Source: Rhodospirillum centenum SW
GTDB taxonomy: Bacteria > Pseudomonadota > Alphaproteobacteria > Azospirillales > Azospirillaceae
Length of the DNA stretch: 64,000 nucleotides
Reading direction: 5' to 3'
Assembly: GCF_000016185.1 (NCBI RefSeq)
Contig: NC_011420.2
Span: 3,727,001 to 3,791,000, forward strand
The position numbers and the translations under genes are program-made. Positions 47,449-54,672 of this stretch are shown one piece after another (within the stretch, counting starts at the first letter, position 1; each line of letters begins with the position of its first letter). Under the pieces are notes generated by a model, which saw only the letters and a program-made list of their open reading frames with translations, was not told the DNA's origin and made no database searches.

Positions 47449-48067
47449 TGGCGATTCTCCTGGTTAGGTGTATCTGTCCAGACGTCGTGCGGCCGTGATT
47501 ATTGAAGTATTCGCCGTCGGCGCTGATCAGATTCTCGCTGAAAATGAATTCGCAAAAGCCGACATGGGACGATAGTTCCGGTTCCCCAATTCTTGGAGAA
47601 TTACGGTAGCTATACATCAGTCTGTATCCGACGCGCGGTTCATGAATCAGCGATGCGCTAATGCTGTGCGACGACGATTGGTCCGTCTTAATGTGGACTT
47701 TGATTTTCTCCCAGCTCTGGTCGATAATTACAGTCCCCGACCATTCTCGATGTGGGGTGATGCTGGTAGTCTTGCCCTTACAGTCCCATTCGCCATTAAG
47801 GTCGGGTATCTTCAGCAGCGTTGAGACTCGGCGCCACTTCCATACCCAGCGATCAAAGGCTAGGTGGGCGAATGGGAAGATCAGCGCAGCGGTTACCGGC
47901 CAAAAAATGACCTGACCGGTTTCTCCTAGGCCGAGTTCCTGGGCGAACTTGAACCCCGCAACGGCGACCGCAGAGGCGGTACTGGCGACCACGGCAGCTG
48001 CTGTCCCAAGATGGCGCCCCCACACAGTCCGGCTGTGACCGATGACGGCGTATTCATGCGGTAGCAT
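47438..48067 (-). CDS. cap15: Cap15-like CBASS effector (2TM plus beta-barrel)
   Basis: 209 residues from ATG 48067, with GGGAGCGAAGC upstream; a GTG at 48109 is the alternative. Two predicted membrane segments (about HLGTAAAVVASTASAVAVAGF and GQVIFWPVTAALIFPFAHLAFDRWVW) are followed by a beta-rich domain. That domain starts LNGEWDCKG and continues WSGTVIIDQSWEKIKVHIKT and SISASLIHEPRVGYRLMYSY. This matches the SMODS-associated 2TM beta-strand-rich effector, named Cap15. In known systems the barrel binds the cyclic nucleotide and the protein disrupts the inner membrane to abort infection. It lies directly upstream of the CD-NTase, giving a minimal type I CBASS. Confidence 0.78.
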   Translation of the reverse strand: MLPHEYAVIGHSRTVWGRHLGTAAAVVASTASAVAVAGFKFAQELGLGETGQVIFWPVTAALIFPFAHLAFDRWVWKWRRVSTLLKIPDLNGEWDCKGKTTSITPHREWSGTVIIDQSWEKIKVHIKTDQSSSHSISASLIHEPRVGYRLMYSYRNSPRIGEPELSSHVGFCEFIFSENLISADGEYFNNHGRTTSGQIHLTRRIANGN

Positions 48068-48269
48068 GCTTCGCTCCCACCATGCCGCTACATAATGATA
48101 TACCACCACGGTATACCATCAGCATCTAGTGTGCAATGCGTATGGGCTAACAGGCTGTCTAAGAACAACCCATTGGGCTACGTTCACACCCCATGATGGA
48201 GGCAGCGGCCCTATTCTAGGCTTATGTAGCCGGGTAAGAGGATGCCTTAGGCCCCGGAGGTTATGCCAG

Positions 48270-48620
48270 AGGTAGTTTTAGCGTCGTCAAAGTATGTGAT
48301 TGGCTGTCGGCTCGAACTCGATCCACCCACTGGCGTTCTTGATTCGCTCCGTCGCCTTCTGACTGGCGCTGTAGCCCTGACGGCAGAGTCCGCTTATCAA
48401 TGCACGATTGATGTCCGCTGGTGTTCTGGGCCACACGGGTATGAACTTCGGCGCCCAAAGGGCGGCGACAAACGCGGCCGCATTGTGACTCTTGTCTGCT
48501 CCCAGCGTAATGCTGTGACAGCCGGGCACGGCCTCAAACGATAGCTATGCCTGCCTTGCGATCGGCCCGCTTTGTCTCCAACGCCAGCTTGGCCGCCACA
48601 ACCAAGCCAGAGCGGTTCTG
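48270..48620 (-). pseudogene. IS5-family transposase remnant (C-terminal half, frameshifted)
   Basis: Three reading-frame fragments on the minus strand, in order: NRSGLVVAAKLALETKRADRKAG (about 48613-48545), PGCHSITLGADKSHNAAAFVAAL (about 48527-48460) and, one frame over, HTRVAQNTSGHQSCIDKRT (about 48445-48390). The reading then returns to GYSASQKATERIKNASGWIE. They match the DDE region of IS5-type transposases: MENR-GLVV..., TLGADKGYD, HVAQNTSGR-SAIDGRTT and GY-SQR-RKRIEE-FGWIK. The catalytic Glu region is altered (ERIKNASGW). The N-terminal half is absent and no inverted repeats were identified, so it is dead. Confidence 0.7.
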
Positions 48621-48621
48621 A

Positions 48622-49083
48622 CTATGCCGCGGGGGCGGCGAGGGTGTCGCGCATGCCCTCGCGGGCAAGCTGGTCGGCGCGTTCGTTCTCCGGGTGGCCG
48701 GCATGGCCCTTGACCCAGTGGAACTCCACCGTGTGGCGGCCGACCAGTTCGTCCAGCCGCTGCCAGAGGTCGGCATTCTTCACCGGGTCACGACCGGCGG
48801 TCTTCCAGCCGTTCTTCTTCCAGCCGTGGATCCAGGTGGTGATGCCGTTCTTGACGTACTGGCTGTCGGTGTGCAGCCGCACCGTCACGGGCCGCTTCAG
48901 CGCCTCCAGCGCCTGGATGGCGGCCATCAGCTCCATCCGGTTGTTGGTGGTCAGGCGCTCGCCGCCCTTCAGTTCCTTCTCGGTGCCCTTCCAGCGCAGG
49001 ATGGCGCCCCAGCCGCCCGGGCCCGGATTGCCGCTGCACGCCCCGTCGGTGTAGATGTCCACCAGCAGTTTCTCCGCGCTCAT
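48622..49083 (-). CDS. rnhA: Ribonuclease HI
   Basis: 153 residues. [23 protein letters not shown] carries the first catalytic Asp, [16 protein letters not shown] the Glu, [25 protein letters not shown] the second Asp and [22 protein letters not shown] the His and last Asp. It cleaves RNA in RNA:DNA hybrids. Its start overlaps the thrB stop by four bases, so thrB-rnhA are co-translated. The decayed transposase and CBASS island begin right after its stop. Confidence 0.98.
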   Translation of the reverse strand: MSAEKLLVDIYTDGACSGNPGPGGWGAILRWKGTEKELKGGERLTTNNRMELMAAIQALEALKRPVTVRLHTDSQYVKNGITTWIHGWKKNGWKTAGRDPVKNADLWQRLDELVGRHTVEFHWVKGHAGHPENERADQLAREGMRDTLAAPAA

Positions 49084-50060
49084 GCGGCCCCCGCCGGCAG
49101 CGTGAGCCCGTATTCGCCGATGCCGCGGACCTGCTGGTGGAAACGCAGCTTGTGCAGGTATTCCAGCGGGTCCTTGCGCTTGACCAGCGCCCCCGCCGGC
49201 GTGTTCAGCCAGTCATAGAGACGGGTCAGCAGGAAGCGCAGGGCGCTGCCCCGCGCCAGCAGCGGCAGCGCCTCCAGCTCCGCCGCCGACAGCGGGCGCA
49301 CCTTCATGTAGCTGGCCAGCATCAGCCGCGCCTTCGTCACGTTGAACGAGCCGTCCGCCTCGAAGCACCAGGCGTTCAGGCAGACCGCCACGTCGTAGGC
49401 CAGGATGTCGTTGCAGGCGAAATAGAAGTCGATCAGCCCGGACAGCGCGCCGTCGCGGAAGAAGACATTGTCCGGGAACAGGTCGGCATGGATGACGCCG
49501 CAGGGCAGGTCCGCCGGCCAGCGCCGTTCCAGCTCCGCCAGTTCCGCCGTCAGCGCCGCGGCAAGGCCGGGCTTCACCGCGTCGGCGCGCCCGTGCGTCG
49601 CGTCGTGCAGCGTGCGCCAGCCGTCCAGCGACAGGGCGTTGGCCCGGCGCAGCGGGAAATCCGCCCCGGCCAGATGCAGCCGCGCCAGCCCTTCGCCCAG
49701 GGCGGCGCAGTGCTCGGGCTGGATGCGCCGCGGCCACATGCCGGCCAGGAAGGTGACGATCACCGCCGGCCGGCCGCACAGGCTGCGCAACGCCTCCCCG
49801 TCGCGCCCGCGCACGGGCAGGGGACAGGTCACGCCGCGGGCCGACAGATGCTCCATCAGCCCCAGGAAGAAGGGCAGGTCGGCCGGGTCCACCCGCTTCT
49901 CGTAAAGCGTCAGGATGAAGGGACCCGTCTCCGTCACCAGAAGGTAGTTGCTGTTCTCCACCCCCTCCGCGATGCCCTTGCACGAGACCACCGCGCCCAG
50001 ATCGTACTGGGCGACGAAGCTGCGCAGATCGTCGTCGGAGACTTCGGTATAGACGGCCAT
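49080..50060 (-). CDS. thrB: Homoserine kinase ThrB (type II, APH-like fold)
   Basis: 326 residues from ATG 50060 ([22 protein letters not shown]), the common start in this family; ATG 50066 is two codons upstream. A kinase of the aminoglycoside phosphotransferase superfamily: [43 protein letters not shown], catalytic loop [14 protein letters not shown], and [23 protein letters not shown] with the metal-binding Asp. It phosphorylates homoserine to feed ThrC (41377-42792). Co-translated with rnhA. The divergent psp operon begins about 320 bases away. Confidence 0.95.
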   Translation of the reverse strand: MAVYTEVSDDDLRSFVAQYDLGAVVSCKGIAEGVENSNYLLVTETGPFILTLYEKRVDPADLPFFLGLMEHLSARGVTCPLPVRGRDGEALRSLCGRPAVIVTFLAGMWPRRIQPEHCAALGEGLARLHLAGADFPLRRANALSLDGWRTLHDATHGRADAVKPGLAAALTAELAELERRWPADLPCGVIHADLFPDNVFFRDGALSGLIDFYFACNDILAYDVAVCLNAWCFEADGSFNVTKARLMLASYMKVRPLSAAELEALPLLARGSALRFLLTRLYDWLNTPAGALVKRKDPLEYLHKLRFHQQVRGIGEYGLTLPAGAA

Positions 50061-50175
50061 GGCCATCGGGTAGCCGGTTTCCTCCCCCCGGTCAACGGCA
50101 CCGGCGGCCCGCGCCCGCCGCATCCTGCCGATGGCGCAGGGGGCTCAAGGGCGGTGGCAGGGGATGCTTCGCCGG

Positions 50176-50216
50176 TTCCGCCAGAAAATGGCGTCAGTCG
50201 CCATCGAATGGCGGAA
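50176..50216. promoter_or_regulatory. 41-bp nested dyad, probable enhancer site for a sigma-54 activator
   Basis: TTCCGCCA-gaaa-ATGGCG-tcagt-CGCCAT-cgaa-TGGCGGAA is symmetrical over 41 bases with two nested perfect inverted repeats. Its centre is about 100 bases upstream of the sigma-54 -24 box, the usual distance for an enhancer-binding protein. PspF is the expected binder by analogy with E. coli, but pspF is not in the window. Confidence 0.6.
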
Positions 50217-50296
50217 ATCCGGCGATCCGCGGGCGCTGCTGCGAGCCTCGTCAGGGAAAATCAATAAAATCAACGGGTTGCGTGTGGGGCAAAAGT

Positions 50297-50311
50297 TGGC
50301 ACGGGGGTTGC
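50297..50311 (+). promoter_or_regulatory. Sigma-54 promoter of the psp operon
   Basis: TGGCACG-N4-TTGC (TGGCAC at 50297-50302, TTGC at 50308-50311) is a near-perfect -24/-12 element with the GG and GC ten bases apart. Transcription would begin near 50323, about 60 bases before the first psp gene. Confidence 0.85.
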
Positions 50312-50381
50312 GATCATGGCGACGTGGCCGCGAAGGCCGATGAGACAGACCCGAACGCAACCGACCCCGATGGAGACCGCC

Positions 50382-50549
50382 ATGACCGACGTCACGTACC
50401 TCGCCAAGGCGCGCCAGAGCCGCGACACCACCGGCACGGCGACCGCCTCCTGGACCGACACGCTGCGGGAGTTCGTCCCCGGCATCGACGTGATCCCCGC
50501 GCTGGCCTCGGCCGCCGTCATGATCCTGTGCCTGACGCAGCTCTTCTGA
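50382..50549 (+). CDS. Small membrane protein, first gene of the psp operon
   Basis: 55 residues from ATG 50382, with GGAG 8 bases upstream. The N-terminal part is polar (MTDVTYLAKARQSRDTTGTATASWTDTLREF) and the C-terminus is a hydrophobic helix (IDVIPALASAAVMILCLTQLF) that would be a tail anchor. It sits about 60 bases downstream of the sigma-54 promoter and 50 bases before pspA. It is not PspB, which has its membrane helix at the N-terminus. No family was recognised. A role in membrane-stress signalling to PspA is a position-based guess. Confidence 0.6.
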   Translation: MTDVTYLAKARQSRDTTGTATASWTDTLREFVPGIDVIPALASAAVMILCLTQLF

Positions 50550-50599
50550 CGCGCGCCGCGCCGCCGATCCCCTGAAACCCCGAACCGACGGAAAGAACC

Positions 50600-51265
50600 A
50601 TGGGCCTCTTCACCCGCCTCGGCAACGTCGTCGAAGCCAATCTGACGTCCATCCTGGACCGGGCGGAGGACCCGGAACTGACCCTCGCCCAGGCGATCCG
50701 GGAGATGGAGGACACCCTCACCGATGTGCGCGCCGGCACGGTCCGGCTGATCGCCGAGCGCGCCGAGGCCGCCGCGAAGTGGCGCGAGGCCGAGTTCGAG
50801 ATCCTGGAGTGGGAACGCCGGGCCGAACTGGCCCTGAGCCACCGCCGCGAGGATCTGGCCCGTGCCGCCCTGCTGGCCAAGGACCGGGTGTCCCGCGCCG
50901 CGGCACCGGCCAAGGCCGAGCTGGACGCCATCGAGACCGCCATCGCCAAGCTGTCGGAGGATGCCGCCCGGCTGGAAGCGAAGCTGGCGGAGGCGCACGG
51001 CAAGCGCCGCTCCCTGGCCGCCCGTCACCGCAGCGCGGTGGACCGGCTGCGGGTCCGGACCCGGCTCTATGACGGCCGGATCGAGGAGGCGATGGCCGCC
51101 GCGGACCAGCTCGACCGGCACCTGGACGAGATCGAGGCCCGCAGCGAGGTGGCCGGCTACGGCCGCAAGCCCCGCGGCCTTGCCGCCGAGATCGACGAAC
51201 TTGAGGCGGAGGAGCGGGTGAGCCGCGAACTGGAGTCGCTCCGCGCCCGTGTCGCCGCCCGCTGA
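50600..51265 (+). CDS. pspA: Phage shock protein A
   Basis: 221 residues. MGLFTRLGNVVEANLTSILDRAEDPELTLAQAIREMEDTL is the canonical amphipathic helix and helix 1. Long coiled-coil helices follow (AAAKWREAEFEILEWERRAELAL, LDAIETAIAKLSEDAARLEAKLAEAHGKRRSLAARHRSA), ending VAGYGRKPRGLAAEIDELEAEERVSRELESLRARV. PspA coats and stabilises stressed inner membrane and, in enterobacteria, inhibits PspF. It is the second gene of a sigma-54-driven operon with pspC downstream. Confidence 0.95.
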   Translation: MGLFTRLGNVVEANLTSILDRAEDPELTLAQAIREMEDTLTDVRAGTVRLIAERAEAAAKWREAEFEILEWERRAELALSHRREDLARAALLAKDRVSRAAAPAKAELDAIETAIAKLSEDAARLEAKLAEAHGKRRSLAARHRSAVDRLRVRTRLYDGRIEEAMAAADQLDRHLDEIEARSEVAGYGRKPRGLAAEIDELEAEERVSRELESLRARVAAR

Positions 51266-51305
51266 CCCCGACCGTTCCCCGCCCGCGAACCGATTGGAGA
51301 GAGAC

Positions 51306-51614
51306 GTGACCACCTTCGACCACATCGCCCGCAGTGCCCGCAGCCGCCGCATCTGCAAGGACCCCGCCAACGGCCTGATCTTCGGCGTCTGCGCCGGCAT
51401 CGCCTGGTGGCTGGGCATCAAGGCCTGGGCCGTGCGGGCCGCGGCGGTCCTGCTGCTGCTGCTCTGGACCGGCCCGGCCCTGGTCGCCTACCTGCTGGCC
51501 GCCCTGCTGCTGGGCAACCGCCCCTACGACCGTTACGAGGACTTCGTGCGCCGCTACGGCGATGACCTTGGCGGGTCCGCCGGCGACCGTTCCGGCCATC
51601 GCGGCTGGCGCTGA
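51306..51614 (+). CDS. pspC: Phage shock protein C
   Basis: 102 residues from GTG 51306, just after GGAGAGAGAC. A PspC domain: RICKDPANGLIFGVCAGIAWWLGIKAWAVRAAAVLLLLLWTGPALVAYLLAALLLGN contains the amphipathic start and one to two membrane segments. RPYDRYEDFVRRYG follows. In enterobacteria PspC with PspB senses membrane damage and sequesters PspA. There is no pspB here; the small first gene of the operon might fill that place. The end is followed by a strong hairpin. Confidence 0.9.
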   Translation: MTTFDHIARSARSRRICKDPANGLIFGVCAGIAWWLGIKAWAVRAAAVLLLLLWTGPALVAYLLAALLLGNRPYDRYEDFVRRYGDDLGGSAGDRSGHRGWR

Positions 51615-51689
51615 CCCCGACCGGTCCCGGGCGGCCCTTGCGCCCTCCGGGACCGCCCGCGGCGGCGGGCGGGCCGCCGCAGCCCCGGA

Positions 51690-51718
51690 CCCCGCCCGGA
51701 CCTCGTGCCCGGGCGGGG
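51690..51718 (+). terminator. GC-rich hairpin after pspC
   Basis: CCCCGCCCGG (51690-51699) and CCGGGCGGGG (51709-51718) form a 10-bp perfect stem with a 9-base loop, between the pspC stop and the convergent MazF-like gene. There is no U-run, so it may be Rho-assisted or bidirectional. Confidence 0.45.
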
Positions 51719-51748
51719 TTCCGGCGTCCAGTGCTGGTGCGCCGCCTG

Positions 51749-52174
51749 TCAGGTCCGCGGCACCGCGGCCGGCGGCGGGTTGGACGACAGCAGCCGGTTC
51801 CGGAGTTCAAGGAACAGCTTCGCGGGTATCTTGCCGTAGGCGTATCGTCCGGGCCTGCCCGGCAGCGCGGCGAGATCGACTCCGGGCCAGACGAAGACAT
51901 TGACCTCGTCGGTAACGATCCAGGACCGGTCATCGTCAAGGCCGAGATGGGCCTTGACCGCGGGCGGGATCAGAAGGCCGCGTTCGGGGCCAGGATTCCT
52001 GTGGGTTATCGGGGAGACCACGACGCGGGTCCTCCCGTCCGCGCCTGTGACCACGGCGTTGACGACGACCGCAGGCCGGTATTTCCGCCCATCCTCGGAA
52101 CCGGAGTCGAACTCGTTCCGCCAGAGATAGGCGTAACGGATGACGAGACCGGGTGTCGGGACGGGAAGGGTCAC
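51749..52174 (-). CDS. MazF/PemK-like toxin
   Basis: 141 residues from GTG 52174, which overlaps the antitoxin stop (GTGA). LVIRYAYLWRNEFDSGSEDGRKYRPAVVVNAVV, VVVSPITHRNPGPERGLLIPPAVKAHLGLDDDRSWIVTDEVNVFVWPG and GKIPAKLFLELRNRLL fit the PemK/MazF growth-inhibitor fold, whose members cut mRNA. R/K-PAVVV and the loop before SPITHR are the family's best-conserved parts. The C-terminus is Pro/Ala-rich. Paired with the Phd-type antitoxin just upstream, it forms a type II toxin-antitoxin module between psp and ispH. Confidence 0.8.
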   Translation of the reverse strand: MTLPVPTPGLVIRYAYLWRNEFDSGSEDGRKYRPAVVVNAVVTGADGRTRVVVSPITHRNPGPERGLLIPPAVKAHLGLDDDRSWIVTDEVNVFVWPGVDLAALPGRPGRYAYGKIPAKLFLELRNRLLSSNPPPAAVPRT

Positions 52175-52437
52175 CGGCCTTCCATCAGCCGGTCGAGGGC
52201 CAGCATCTCATCATCCGGCGCGGCTGTCCGGACGGCGTCGCGCAGGTCGGCGGGCAGGTCCCGGACGTGACATGCCTGACGGCCCTCCTTCGCCAGCGCC
52301 AGAAGCACCGCGTCGTCGGCCGAGATGAAGACGCCGGCCACCTTTCCCTGATCGGTGACCGTGATCTGCTCACGGGTCACCTGCTCGCGGTACTTTCCGA
52401 AGTTCCGGACGAACTCCGTTGCGCTAACGGTCGGCAT
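52171..52437 (-). CDS. Phd/YefM-type antitoxin
   Basis: 88 residues from ATG 52437, behind GGAGGCGGAA. MPTVSATEFVRNFGKYREQVTREQITVTDQGKVAGVFISADD is the Phd/YefM DNA-binding domain, and the acidic C-terminal part (RDAVRTAAPDDEMLALDRLMEGR) would wrap the toxin. The gene is coupled to the MazF-like toxin by a GTGA overlap. A Phd-type antitoxin with a MazF-fold toxin is a common mix-and-match pair. It probably autorepresses the operon. Confidence 0.85.
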   Translation of the reverse strand: MPTVSATEFVRNFGKYREQVTREQITVTDQGKVAGVFISADDAVLLALAKEGRQACHVRDLPADLRDAVRTAAPDDEMLALDRLMEGR

Positions 52438-52497
52438 TTCCGCCTCCAAGATCCGTTCCCTGTCCGACGTTCCGTTTCGCGGGCGGAGCCGGCACGC

Positions 52498-53466
52498 CTA
52501 GTCCGCCGCCAGCACCTTCGGCAGCTTGAAGGTCACGGCCTCGGTCGCTGTCACCACCTCCTCGATGGTGACATGGTAGCGCCCGCGCAGGGCGTCGATC
52601 ACCTCCTCGACCAGCACCTCGGGGGCGGAGGCGCCCGCCGTGATGCCCAGGGTGGCGACCCCCTCCAGCAGCGACCAGTCGATCTGCTCCGCCCGCTGCA
52701 CCAGCATGGCGCGGGTGCAGCCCTGGACCTTCGCCACCTCCACCAGCCGCACCGAGTTGGAGGAGTTCGGCGCCCCCACCACCAGGATCGCGTCGGCCCG
52801 GCCGGCGATGGCCTTCACGGCGCCCTGCCGGTTGGTGGTGGCGTAGCAGATGTCCTCCTTCTTCGGCCCGGCGATGTCGGGGAAGCGGCGGCGCAGCACC
52901 TCGACGATGCCGGCCGTGTCGTCCACCGAGAGGGTCGTCTGGGTGACGAAGGCCAGATTGTGCGGGTCCTCGGGGTTCAGCCGCTCGGCATCCTCCGCCG
53001 TCTCCACCAGCACGACCGAACCGGGCGGGAGCTGGCCCATGGTGCCGACCACCTCCGGATGGCCGGCATGCCCGATCAGCACGATCCGGAGGCCGGACTC
53101 GTGGTGCCGCTCGGCTTCGCGGTGGACCTTGGAGACGAGCGGGCAGGTCGCGTCCACATAGATCATGTTGCGCCGCTGCGCCTCGGCCGGGATCGCCTTC
53201 GGCACGCCGTGGGCGGAGAACACCACCGGGCGGTCGTCGGGCACCTCGTCCAGTTCCTTGACGAAGACGGCGCCCTTGCGCTCCAGGCTCTCCACCACGA
53301 AACGGTTGTGGACGATCTCGTGCCGGACATAGACGGGGGCGCCGAACTTCTGCAACGCCACCTCCACGATCTGGATGGCCCGGTCGACGCCGGCGCAGAA
53401 GCCGCGCGGGGCGGCCAGCAGGATATGCAGGGCGGGCTTGTCGGGGCTGTGCGTCACGGCAGTCAC
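52498..53466 (-). CDS. ispH: 4-hydroxy-3-methylbut-2-enyl diphosphate reductase IspH
   Basis: 322 residues from GTG 53466. The three Fe-S cluster cysteines are in [25 protein letters not shown] and [13 protein letters not shown]. The conserved [21 protein letters not shown] and [14 protein letters not shown] are also present. It is the last enzyme of the MEP isoprenoid pathway, making IPP and DMAPP. The toxin-antitoxin pair and psp operon sit between it and thrB, which are adjacent in many relatives. Confidence 0.97.
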   Translation of the reverse strand: MTAVTHSPDKPALHILLAAPRGFCAGVDRAIQIVEVALQKFGAPVYVRHEIVHNRFVVESLERKGAVFVKELDEVPDDRPVVFSAHGVPKAIPAEAQRRNMIYVDATCPLVSKVHREAERHHESGLRIVLIGHAGHPEVVGTMGQLPPGSVVLVETAEDAERLNPEDPHNLAFVTQTTLSVDDTAGIVEVLRRRFPDIAGPKKEDICYATTNRQGAVKAIAGRADAILVVGAPNSSNSVRLVEVAKVQGCTRAMLVQRAEQIDWSLLEGVATLGITAGASAPEVLVEEVIDALRGRYHVTIEEVVTATEAVTFKLPKVLAAD

Positions 53467-53615
53467 GGGGGCTGTTTCCAGAAGCTGCGGGCTGTGATCT
53501 CGGGTCGTCGGCCGGTCGGGTCCTGGGCTTGTGCCGGTCCGGCGGGTTCACTATTGTCGCGGTGCCGCGGGCGACCGCGGTACCACGCCCTGATTCTCCG
53601 GTGAGCCCCCGTCCG

Positions 53616-54185
53616 ATGACCACGCGCGACGACCATAATACAGGAAATCCGCCCAGGAAAGCCGCCGCCCGGCCGCACGGGCGCGCCGTGATCGCGCGCG
53701 GACTTCTGGCCGCCGTGGCGCTGGCCGGTCTGGCCGGCTGCGAGAGCGCCAAGGGCTTCCGTCCGGGCTGTCCGAACGTCGGCGTGCTGCGCGACGCCGG
53801 CACCTACCGGGTGCCGGGCGCGGACGGGGCGACCTTCGCCACCGCCGTGATCAATCCGCCCGCCGCCCTGTGCGAGTACAGCGACGACGGCGTCACCATC
53901 GCCACCACCTTCACCATCAGCGCCCGGGCGACGGCCGGGTTCGACGGGACGGTGCCGGTGGATTACTTCGTCGCCGTCACCGACCCGCAGCGCAACGTGA
54001 TCGCCAAGCAGGTCTTCTCGACCGCCATCCGGATGGACGGCGGCTCCGGCGCCGTGGGGGAGGAAACGGAGCAGTTCATTCCCGCCCCGAGGACGGTGGA
54101 CGCCCGCTATTACGAGGTGCTGGTCGGCTTCCAGCTCCCGCCGGAACAGGTGGAGACGAACCGGCAGGTCAACCAGGGGCGCTGA
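53616..54185 (+). CDS. Putative lipoprotein
   Basis: 189 residues from ATG 53616. After a polar lead (TTRDDHNTGNPPRKAAARPHGRAVIAR) a hydrophobic stretch GLLAAVALAGLAGC ends in the lipobox LAGC, so the mature protein would begin CESAKGFRPGC. The body is beta-rich (VTIATTFTISARATAG, VPVDYFVAVTDPQRNVIAKQVF, ARYYEVLVGFQLPPEQVETNRQ). Similar lipoproteins occur in Rhodospirillales without a known function. It is divergent from ispH and precedes the glycine riboswitch. Confidence 0.8.
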   Translation: MTTRDDHNTGNPPRKAAARPHGRAVIARGLLAAVALAGLAGCESAKGFRPGCPNVGVLRDAGTYRVPGADGATFATAVINPPAALCEYSDDGVTIATTFTISARATAGFDGTVPVDYFVAVTDPQRNVIAKQVFSTAIRMDGGSGAVGEETEQFIPAPRTVDARYYEVLVGFQLPPEQVETNRQVNQGR

Positions 54186-54312
54186 GCGCGATCCTGACGC
54201 CGGCGGGGACCCGGCCCCACGGCCTGGCGACGGGGGCAGTGCCGCACCCCCGTCCCCTCTTGATGCTCGCTTTCCGGCGGTCTGCGCCGGGAGCGGCACG
54301 CCTTTCCTGCAA

Positions 54313-54340
54313 TTGACTTTCGGCCGCCGGCCGCTAGTTT
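54313..54340 (+). promoter_or_regulatory. Candidate promoter of the gcv operon
   Basis: TTGACT (54313-54318), a 16-base spacer and TAGTTT (54335-54340), placing a start near 54347, a few bases before the first riboswitch aptamer. Confidence 0.55.
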
Positions 54341-54357
54341 AGCCCCACACGCTGACG

Positions 54358-54616
54358 ACCCCTCGCGGGAGAGATCGTCCCCGGGACACCGTGTCCCGGC
54401 GGGCGACGCCGAAGGAGCAACCGCCCCCGGAAACTCTCAGGCAGAAGGACCGCGGGGGAAAAGCGCATCTGGAAAGTGGCGGGGCCGACAGGAACCGCCC
54501 ACCGACGGAGTAAACCGGCAGCCGGTGCGAACCGGCCCTGGGAACGACGCGGTCCGTGGCTCCGGCCGCGGCGCGGGTGCCCTATCCGGTGAATCTCTCA
54601 GGGGCCGTGACAGAGG
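54358..54616 (+). promoter_or_regulatory. Tandem glycine riboswitch
   Basis: Two aptamers in the leader of gcvT. Aptamer I (about 54358-54458) has the conserved CGCGGGAGAGA, CGCCGAAGGAGCAA and AAACTCTCAGGCAGAAGGAC segments, closed by CCGCGGGG. Aptamer II (about 54469-54616) has CTGGAAAGTGGC, CACCGACGGAGTAAA, GAATCTCTCAGG and GTGACAGAG, with a long variable stem between. Glycine binding normally turns on the downstream genes, here the glycine cleavage operon. The expression platform is not obvious; the short distance to gcvT suggests control of translation. Confidence 0.92.
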
Positions 54617-54672
54617 GGGGCTGGCTGCGCGGGATGGCCTGCGCGGTCGAGACTCTGCCGGGAGACCCTGAT

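Larger units (their letters stand above)
46150..48620. mobile_element. AT-rich defence island between peroxiredoxin gene and rnhA
   Basis: From about 46.2 to 48.1 kb base composition shifts to much higher A+T, with A/T-ending codons in both genes, then grades into a decayed IS5-type transposase up to the rnhA stop. The flanking genes are housekeeping and are neighbours in many alphaproteobacteria. No tRNA, integrase or clear flanking direct repeat is visible. The boundaries are estimated by eye. Bases 46140-46329 hold no gene I can support. Confidence 0.6.

Noticed and set aside
48263-48544. Plus-strand open frame of 93 codons
   Set aside because: Reverse of the decayed transposase; composition is not protein-like.
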